DNA of 57,805 bases from an uncultured bacterium (lineage in GTDB: Bacteria > Bacillota > Clostridia > Lachnospirales > Lachnospiraceae): positions 1-57,805 of the forward strand of contig CAJMON010000009.1 in assembly GCA_905214955.1 (NCBI GenBank), given 5' to 3'. The notes under the pieces are model-generated. The model worked only from the letters and a program-made list of their open reading frames with translations, made no database searches and was not told the origin of the DNA. Made by a program: the position numbers and the translations under genes. Below are positions 52,238-57,805 of this stretch, one piece after another. Position 1 is the stretch's first letter; each line of letters begins with the position of its first letter.

Positions 52238-54817
52238 TTATCTGACCGTCACTTTACATTTTACCGTTTTCTTTCCGGATTTTACGGTAATGACTGCCGT
52301 TCCTTTTTTCTTTGCAGTTACCTGCCCTTTGGTATTGACTGCTGCAATTTTCGAATTGCTGGATTTGTACGTTACTTTTTCGGTACTGGTCACTGGTGTG
52401 AGCACTGGAACTAAGGCCGCTTTTTCTTTTTTCTTTAATTTCAGTGTCTTTGCAATACCCGTAATCTTCTGAGTCTTGATAGCCCCTTTCTGAACGGAAA
52501 TTCTAACCGTCTTTTTCGCTCCGTTCTTTGTGGTGATTGTAAGCGCCGTTCTTCCTTTTATGCTTCCAGCAGTAATCGTGCAGGCTCCATTTGCTTTTCC
52601 TTTTACTTTTGCAATCTTCTTATCCCGGATTTCCCAGGAAACAATGGAATCTCCCTCTATAAGGCCGGTCACTTTTAAGCTTGTCGTTTTTTGTCCAAAC
52701 TTCATGGGCAGATAATACGTATTGACTTTCATCGCAGCTCTTAACTTTTTCCCTACGGTTCTCTGCTCACTCTTTTTGCATACACTGCATGTCCGTGACT
52801 GTATCTCTGCTGAAGTAAAATCTGCTTCTTTGATGGTTTCCCATTTTCCAAATTTGTGACCTGTTACCTTTACTGTCCTCTGTGTCTTTAGAATTTTACC
52901 ACATAAAGAGCAATGGCTTCCCTCGGTCTTTCCTTCTGTTTGGCATGTAGCCTCAATAGCTGCATCGGTCACGGGTTTATGACCCAGAGAAGGTACTTTT
53001 TCCGTTTTTGTCACTTTGCATTTTTTGCAGGTAACGCGCCTTCTTCCTTCTGTTTCACAGGCTGCCGCTTTCGTGACCTTTCCTGCCTCCCAATCGTGTC
53101 CTGCTGCTTTGATGGTCGTTTGTTCTACAATCACTTTTCCACATACAGAACAGTGGCTTCCCTCGGTTTTTCCTTTCGTTTTACAGCCAGCTTCCACTGC
53201 TGGATCGATTACCACTTTATGTCCAGATGCCTTTATCGTCTCCTGTTTTACAAAAATCTGATTGCATACAGAACAATGGCTTCCTTCGGTCTTTCCAGCC
53301 TTCTCACAGGTAGCTGCCACTGCCGCATCAGTTACAATCATATGCCCAAGAGCCGCTGTCTCTTCGGTTTTGGTCTTCTGACAGGAGGTACAGGTATAGG
53401 TTTTTACCCCTGTTTCTTCACAGGTCGCTTCGATAACTTCCTTTCCCGCATCCCAGCTGTGTCCGGCTGCTTTTACAGGTTCCTGTGCAGTTAAAATTTC
53501 ATTGCACACAGAACAATGGCTTCCTTGTGTCTTTCCTTCCTTCTCACAGGTGGCTGCCACTGCCGCATCGATGACTGCTTGATGTCCATTAGCTGGAATC
53601 GTTTCTGTTTTTGTGATTTTGCAAACCTTGCAGGTCAATCTCTTTGCACCTGTTTCTGTACAGGCAGGCTTTTCCGTAATGATTCCTTCATCCCAGCTGT
53701 GTTCTTTCTTCGGAATCACGGTTCCTTTTTCTACGAAACTACAGTCTTTACAGATAATGTCTCCTGTATAGCCTTCTTCACTGCAGGATGCATCTTTTGC
53801 ATTTCTTACTTCTGTATTCGGATGCCCTGTTACCTTAATGCTCTGAGTCGCTGTGAATGCACCGTAGGATGCTGTAATATCCGAACTTCCTTCATGAATT
53901 CCGGTAACCATACCAGTGCTGTTTACAGACGCAGATGTTTCATCCGATGATTCCCAGTTTACCGTATCCACTGGTTCCGCCTTGCTGCTATAGATCTTTA
54001 TCTCAAATTTTGCCTGAACAGAGTCGTTTGCTGCAAGGGAATTCTCAAATGCTGTAATTTCTGTGGTAACCTTACTTGTTTTCACTTCCACCATCTGTAT
54101 ACAGTTTTCAATTGCCGGTCCTGTACTTTCATCCAAACCACTCTGCTTTGAAAACTCTCCGGCAGTCGTGGTCAAACGGTAAATATTGGGATTGATAAAT
54201 GTTGCCAGACCTACATATGTGTTATCTGGATTGATCATCGCTGTGTAATGTCCGGTCACTTCACCTGTGTTTCCGATCCAGTCTCCCATTTCCCCATACC
54301 ATTGTTCAATTCCCATAAGGAACTGTTTTGACCCGTTCCATGCAAGGACTTCTCCAGTACTTTGAATCCCATTTGGCGAAACTGCTGTAAAAAACCACTC
54401 TTCATTTAACCTTATGTGATCCCTGTGCAGCGAAGCTTCTGCCGCACGAATTCTAGCTATATACTCCAGATCCGATGACCATTTGATCGGCACATAATCC
54501 GACGATGTCAGATATCTGTTCGGATTCCGCGGATCTCTTACAAATCCAAGATCACACGCTTCTTTTCGTATCTCATTGACCCGATTCAATGCATTCTGCG
54601 TATCCGTAATATAACTGCCCTCTATCCCAAGAAGTACGCAGCCTGTCTTCGCTGTTGAAACAGTGGTCGGCAAAACCGCATTCGAACTGCCCCAGTTAAT
54701 ATTTCCCCCAACCGTTACCGTTGACTCTGCGAATGCTTTTTCTGTGGATGCAGGAAGCATCATGCTTCCAGAAAGAATCGCAGCACTCATCAACAGTATT
54801 AAAAATACCTTCTTCAT
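52238..54817 (-). CDS. Secreted CAP-domain protein with CxxC repeats and Ig-like domains
   Basis: Surface or secreted protein of 859 residues. Signal peptide about 1-30. A CAP/SCP-like domain (about 70-210) contains the His-rich stretch around AEASLHRDH, GEVLAWN and TGHYTAMINPDN. An Ig-like (BIG2-type) domain follows (about 260-335). Then come nine tandem units of about 40 residues (about 335-690), alternating between two types, each with a Cys and a CxxC pair (for example GSHCSVC) and ending in GH; they look like small zinc- or disulfide-stabilised modules. Two further Ig-like domains close the protein. No LPxTG anchor. The adjacent transglutaminase-fold protein shares the Ig-like and CxxC modules. 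Confidence 0.85.
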   Translation of the reverse strand: MKKVFLILLMSAAILSGSMMLPASTEKAFAESTVTVGGNINWGSSNAVLPTTVSTAKTGCVLLGIEGSYITDTQNALNRVNEIRKEACDLGFVRDPRNPNRYLTSSDYVPIKWSSDLEYIARIRAAEASLHRDHIRLNEEWFFTAVSPNGIQSTGEVLAWNGSKQFLMGIEQWYGEMGDWIGNTGEVTGHYTAMINPDNTYVGLATFINPNIYRLTTTAGEFSKQSGLDESTGPAIENCIQMVEVKTSKVTTEITAFENSLAANDSVQAKFEIKIYSSKAEPVDTVNWESSDETSASVNSTGMVTGIHEGSSDITASYGAFTATQSIKVTGHPNTEVRNAKDASCSEEGYTGDIICKDCSFVEKGTVIPKKEHSWDEGIITEKPACTETGAKRLTCKVCKITKTETIPANGHQAVIDAAVAATCEKEGKTQGSHCSVCNEILTAQEPVKAAGHSWDAGKEVIEATCEETGVKTYTCTSCQKTKTEETAALGHMIVTDAAVAATCEKAGKTEGSHCSVCNQIFVKQETIKASGHKVVIDPAVEAGCKTKGKTEGSHCSVCGKVIVEQTTIKAAGHDWEAGKVTKAAACETEGRRRVTCKKCKVTKTEKVPSLGHKPVTDAAIEATCQTEGKTEGSHCSLCGKILKTQRTVKVTGHKFGKWETIKEADFTSAEIQSRTCSVCKKSEQRTVGKKLRAAMKVNTYYLPMKFGQKTTSLKVTGLIEGDSIVSWEIRDKKIAKVKGKANGACTITAGSIKGRTALTITTKNGAKKTVRISVQKGAIKTQKITGIAKTLKLKKKEKAALVPVLTPVTSTEKVTYKSSNSKIAAVNTKGQVTAKKKGTAVITVKSGKKTVKCKVTVR

Positions 54818-54914
54818 ATCTCATCCCCCAATGATTCTTTGCTTTGTTCTCAGGTATCATAAATAAAAAAGCAATTCTATTCCTGTATTTTTGTGGTTTA
54901 TCCCCCTTTCGTAT

Positions 54915-56576
54915 TTATTTTACAACAATCTTGCATTTTGCAGTTAATCCGCTCTTTGTGGTAGCTTTTACATAAGCAGTTCCAGGTTTTTCTGCCGTGA
55001 TCACGCCATTTTCCAGGCTCAACACGCCATTTTTAGACACCACATACACAATCTTATCCACTGCAGTGATCGGATTCTTTTTCACACTCAATTCCAGCGT
55101 ATCTCCCACACTCATCGTCCGATTTTTCTTTTCAAAGGCAATAGTTTTTGCCCTTACTGTTCCTGTGCCTACTTTTACCTTGCAGGATGCTGTCACGCCG
55201 CTTTTCAGTGTTACAGTAATCACTGCAGAGCCTTTCCGTTTGGCCGTCATTTTTCCTGATCTGCTGTTGATGGACACTACAGACGGCTTGGAAGATGTCC
55301 ATTTCTTTACCGAATCTCCGTTGCTGATTTCCTGCAGGCTCAGTGCACCGGATCTCTGTCCCACTTTCAGCTGGATGCTGGATGCATTCAATACGGCTTT
55401 CGGTGTCAGCTTTTTCAGGCTTCTCGTCTGTTCCTCCCCACATACGGTACAGGTACGTACTTTGCTGCCTGTCTCAAAGACGGTCGGTTTTTCTACAGTC
55501 TGCCATTTTCCGTAAGTGTGCGGTTTCTTTGGAATTTCCTTAATCGAACCTTCCTTGATCTCCCCGCATTTCACGCAATGGATGGATTTCATGCCATAGG
55601 AAGAACAGGTCGCTTCCACGTCAACGGTATATGTTTTCGCCCAGGTGTGATTTCCGAAGCAGTAGGATTCCACTGCCATAGGATATGCTCCGTTAAAAGC
55701 AGCTGTGGTATAATCCAGATCTCTCACATGATTGATAAATTCTTCATTGGTCTTCAAAAACCACTTAAAATCCTCCGGATCGCTGCCTGCATCCCAGGTG
55801 GCATCCAGATTATAAAATTTGCTTCCGATTTTTACAATGTTCCAGGAATGAGCCACCTTGCTGGCAGTTCCTGTGATAATCCGATTCTCAATCCCTGCTT
55901 CCCGCAGCATACGATACAGCAAAGACGCATATCCCTGGCAGACAGCTCTCCGGTTCACCAGTGCCCCGTACGCGGAAAATTTCAGATCGTCATCGGAATT
56001 GTCATAGGCAACCGTCCTGCACACATAACTGTAAATGGTCTCAATTTTCTCATAATCACTCATTCCGCCCAGATCAAGATCCGCCAGTACCTGAGCAATC
56101 CGCTGGGTCATCGCCTGTTCCTGATTCCAGGTGGTATAGTAATTCACCAGAAGCTGAATATGGTGCTCATAATATGCCACTTTCGTGCTGCTGCCGCTCT
56201 GATATACCGGCACAATCGTATTTTTCTTCGATGGAGCCGCAATCCGCTCAATGCTAAGCTTCAGATAGTCTCCCTCTCTTCCTTTCGTGGAACTATCCAC
56301 CGCTTCTGCTGCCTCCAGAAGCTTATTTCCAAGATCTTTATCCGCTTCCTTACTGATTACGGTAAAAGAAATATTTTCTTGCCGAAGGATCAGCTGTTTT
56401 TTTAAATAATCTCTGGCATATTCAAATGTCTGAAATTCATTTTTACTTTCTCCTGCAAATACAGCCGCTGAAGAAAGACCACTTTTTACTGCTCCTGTAA
56501 CTTCATCTGCCTGTACCGGCAATGTACATGTCAACAGACAAACCAGACCGATCAGCGCTCCTCTGACTTTGCGCAC
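54915..56576 (-). CDS. Secreted transglutaminase-fold protein with CxxC module and Ig-like domains
   Basis: Secreted protein of 553 residues. A GTG at 56576 with AGAGAGG 9 bases upstream is the better start; the ATG 9 bases earlier overlaps that site. Signal peptide about 1-23 ending in QA. The transglutaminase-like domain (about 140-270) carries Cys213 (RRAVCQGYA), His243 (AHSWNIV) and Asp258 (NLDATWD), so the catalytic triad is intact. One or two CxxC modules (about 320-395) like those in the neighbouring CAP protein follow, then two Ig-like domains (about 400-553). It may be a peptidase or crosslinker at the cell surface. Both genes point the same way and are 97 bases apart. Confidence 0.85.
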   Translation of the reverse strand: MRKVRGALIGLVCLLTCTLPVQADEVTGAVKSGLSSAAVFAGESKNEFQTFEYARDYLKKQLILRQENISFTVISKEADKDLGNKLLEAAEAVDSSTKGREGDYLKLSIERIAAPSKKNTIVPVYQSGSSTKVAYYEHHIQLLVNYYTTWNQEQAMTQRIAQVLADLDLGGMSDYEKIETIYSYVCRTVAYDNSDDDLKFSAYGALVNRRAVCQGYASLLYRMLREAGIENRIITGTASKVAHSWNIVKIGSKFYNLDATWDAGSDPEDFKWFLKTNEEFINHVRDLDYTTAAFNGAYPMAVESYCFGNHTWAKTYTVDVEATCSSYGMKSIHCVKCGEIKEGSIKEIPKKPHTYGKWQTVEKPTVFETGSKVRTCTVCGEEQTRSLKKLTPKAVLNASSIQLKVGQRSGALSLQEISNGDSVKKWTSSKPSVVSINSRSGKMTAKRKGSAVITVTLKSGVTASCKVKVGTGTVRAKTIAFEKKNRTMSVGDTLELSVKKNPITAVDKIVYVVSKNGVLSLENGVITAEKPGTAYVKATTKSGLTAKCKIVVK

Positions 56577-56680
56577 TTCACTCATCCTCTCTATGTTCGT
56601 TTCATCATTCTTCTTGATCCTAATTATTTTACCATAGAGACGGAAAAAACTCTCGAAAAAAATCTTAAATTTTTTGACTT

Positions 56681-56739
56681 TGCACAGACTGAAGTGAATA
56701 CGGAGACTGCTTTGCAGCAGAGCAATTCGCAGACATCAT
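56681..56739 (-). repeat. Degenerate cloverleaf repeat copy R6
   Basis: Reading the minus strand from 56739, ATGATGTC...ATTGCTC...CGTATTCACT...GTGC aligns with the first half of copy R5 with several changes, including an insertion in the region between hairpins 1 and 2. Its beginning, TTATGATG, supplies the TGA stop of the EamA-type gene. It is weaker than the other five, so its assignment is less certain. Confidence 0.5.
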
Positions 56740-57635
56740 AATATACTATTAAAAATCATTCCGCCGATGATCAGCACCAACCCCACTGCTCCCACTGGCC
56801 CTGGCACTGCTTCTCCCAAAACCAGAATACCTCCAAGCAGGGTAAATACCACCTCTCCGCTCTGGGTTGCTTCCACAACTGCCAGCTGTTTTTCATTTTT
56901 CTTCACCAGGTCCGTTGCATAGAAAAATAACACCGTCGCAATCACCCCGGAAAACAATGCCACTCCGGCTGACTGGATCAGCTGGCTTTTCCCTGGAAAA
57001 CCAGATTTTACAAATGCTGTCACTGCCGTCACTATCCAAAACGGCATACTGCATAACATCATTCCAAAAACTCTCTGAAATGTGTTAAGCACAGACGGAC
57101 AGTGTTCCATCATTTTTCGATTTCCTAATGGATAAGAAAAGGCTCCAATAATAATCAAAAGCAATGCGATTCCTGTTTCTTTTCCCGCTCCTGATGAAAA
57201 ATTTGGAATCTGCAGCAGAAAAATACCTGCCAGAATCACAAATGCCATACACAGATTTTTCAACGGAATCCTTTTCCCAAACAGGGGTGTCAGCAAAATT
57301 CCCGCCACAATTGTGATCTGCCAGGATGCAGCAACCATCCAGGATGCTCCGTAAATCGACGCCATGGTTAGCGGCAGATAAAAAAAGCCAAATCCCACTG
57401 TGCTCCACAAAAACCACGGAACTGGATTTTTCTTGATTTCGTTCAGAACCTGCCTGATTCCATTTTCTGATACGGTCTTCCATACCAGAGGAACCATAAG
57501 CGGAAGCGTTATGAAGTAGCGCAGGCATGCACTCCACATCCAGTATCCCCCGGAAAGATTCATACTGCTATTTAGCAGAAATGTAAATGCAAAAAAGAAT
57601 GATGCCAAAATACCACATAAAAAAGCTTTCTTCAT
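56736..57635 (-). CDS. DMT/EamA-type transporter (multidrug resistance efflux type)
   Basis: Membrane protein of 299 residues with ten hydrophobic spans in two EamA-like repeats. The pattern MKKAFLCGILASFFFAFTFLLN, GASWMVAASWQITIV and VVEATQSGEVVFTLLGG matches the multidrug-resistance efflux transporter group (PF13536) rather than classic RhaT or YdcZ. The substrate is unknown. Its TGA stop lies at the edge of repeat R6. It starts at ATG 57635 with GGAGGA upstream; the upstream gene on the same strand is tRNA-Lys, separated by a terminator. Confidence 0.87.
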   Translation of the reverse strand: MKKAFLCGILASFFFAFTFLLNSSMNLSGGYWMWSACLRYFITLPLMVPLVWKTVSENGIRQVLNEIKKNPVPWFLWSTVGFGFFYLPLTMASIYGASWMVAASWQITIVAGILLTPLFGKRIPLKNLCMAFVILAGIFLLQIPNFSSGAGKETGIALLLIIIGAFSYPLGNRKMMEHCPSVLNTFQRVFGMMLCSMPFWIVTAVTAFVKSGFPGKSQLIQSAGVALFSGVIATVLFFYATDLVKKNEKQLAVVEATQSGEVVFTLLGGILVLGEAVPGPVGAVGLVLIIGGMIFNSIL

Positions 57636-57703
57636 AATCCTTCCTCCGTATACTTCTTACTTCCGCTGTATCACTACCGCAAAAAATTTTTTTATAAAAC
57701 AAA

Positions 57704-57749
57704 AAAAGCTATACAATTATCTATCGTCTTAGATAATCATATAGCTTTT
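57704..57749 (-). terminator. Terminator downstream of tRNA-Lys
   Basis: On the minus strand a 20-bp stem (plus 57704-57723 with 57730-57749, two G-U pairs, 6-base loop) ends in T7. It is 7 bases downstream of the tRNA 3' end. Confidence 0.82.
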
Positions 57750-57755
57750 TATTCA

Positions 57756-57805
57756 TGAGACATCGGGGATTCGAACCCCGGACAACTTGATTAAAAGTCA
57801 AGTGC
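57756..57805 (-). tRNA. tRNA-Lys (anticodon TTT), partial
   Basis: The 3' part of a tRNA runs off the right edge. On the minus strand: anticodon stem CTTGA, loop CTTTTAA with anticodon TTT, stem TCAAG, then the T arm CGGGG-TTCGAAT-CCCCG, acceptor strand ATGTCTC and discriminator A. CCA is not encoded. The D arm and 5' acceptor lie outside the window. Confidence 0.93.

Noticed and set aside
52850..53800. Regularly spaced direct repeats resembling a CRISPR array
   Set aside because: They are the coding repeats of the CxxC modules (about 120 bases per unit, reading frame kept) and no cas gene is nearby.
55518..56405. Open frame of 295 codons on + opposite the transglutaminase-fold gene
   Set aside because: Antisense shadow without a ribosome site or domain.

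Overview
The window reads as a chromosomal segment of an anaerobic gut Firmicute, most likely a Lachnospiraceae member of the Blautia / Ruminococcus gnavus kind. This rests on gene content rather than a database match: several CUT1 sugar ABC importers, a domain-permuted GH3, YesMN-type two-component control, FeoA-FeoB fusion, SpmA, RicT and the holB-ricT-trmN6-rsmI neighbourhood known from Bacillus yaa/yab, strong AGGAGG ribosome binding sites, and short intergenic hairpin terminators. No complete mobile element, phage, rRNA or CRISPR array is visible. One partial tRNA-Lys lies at the right edge.

Layout. 1-8270: a sugar importer operon (binding protein, two permeases, GH2, ribokinase), a GIY-YIG gene on the other strand, and a GH4 glycosidase. 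8260-11629: a decayed gene fragment, a fusion of a xylose-dehydrogenase-like Gfo/Idh/MocA oxidoreductase to a GH8 reducing-end xylose-releasing enzyme, and an orphan MacB/LolD-type ATPase. 11757-15766: a MarR regulator with a clear promoter/operator driving a heterodimeric ABC exporter. 15948-23482: metallo-beta-lactamase fold, MIF-like tautomerase, a GNAT remnant, a V4R + diguanylate cyclase + AGCS symporter run, cupin, AEC carrier, MerR, DUF2798. 23915-27963: GH3 and a divergent AraC regulator. 28163-35433: an M81 metallopeptidase, PucR-type regulator, a full CUT1 importer and DUF1177, which look like one catabolic locus. 35583-38900: FeoAB fusion and SpmA. 39437-46165: a third CUT1 importer with its own YesM/YesN two-component system, then a SnoaL-LytTR regulator. 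46260-52125: housekeeping block rsmI, trmN6, ricT, holB, guanylate-kinase-like, Orn/Lys/Arg decarboxylase. 52238-57635: two secreted Ig-like/CxxC-repeat proteins (CAP domain and transglutaminase fold) and an EamA-type transporter.

The most unusual signal is a dispersed intergenic repeat family, six copies between 29709 and 56739. The simplest copy (52151-52233) folds on paper as a closed four-way cloverleaf: an 8-bp outer stem and three hairpins. Longer copies add modules, and one 270-bp copy carries two versions of the same hairpin whose stems differ by many compensatory changes. Several copies sit just upstream of regulator, importer or enzyme genes. I cannot match it to a named RNA or mobile-element family from memory. 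The second strong candidate is the dehydrogenase-GH8 fusion at 8790-10916.
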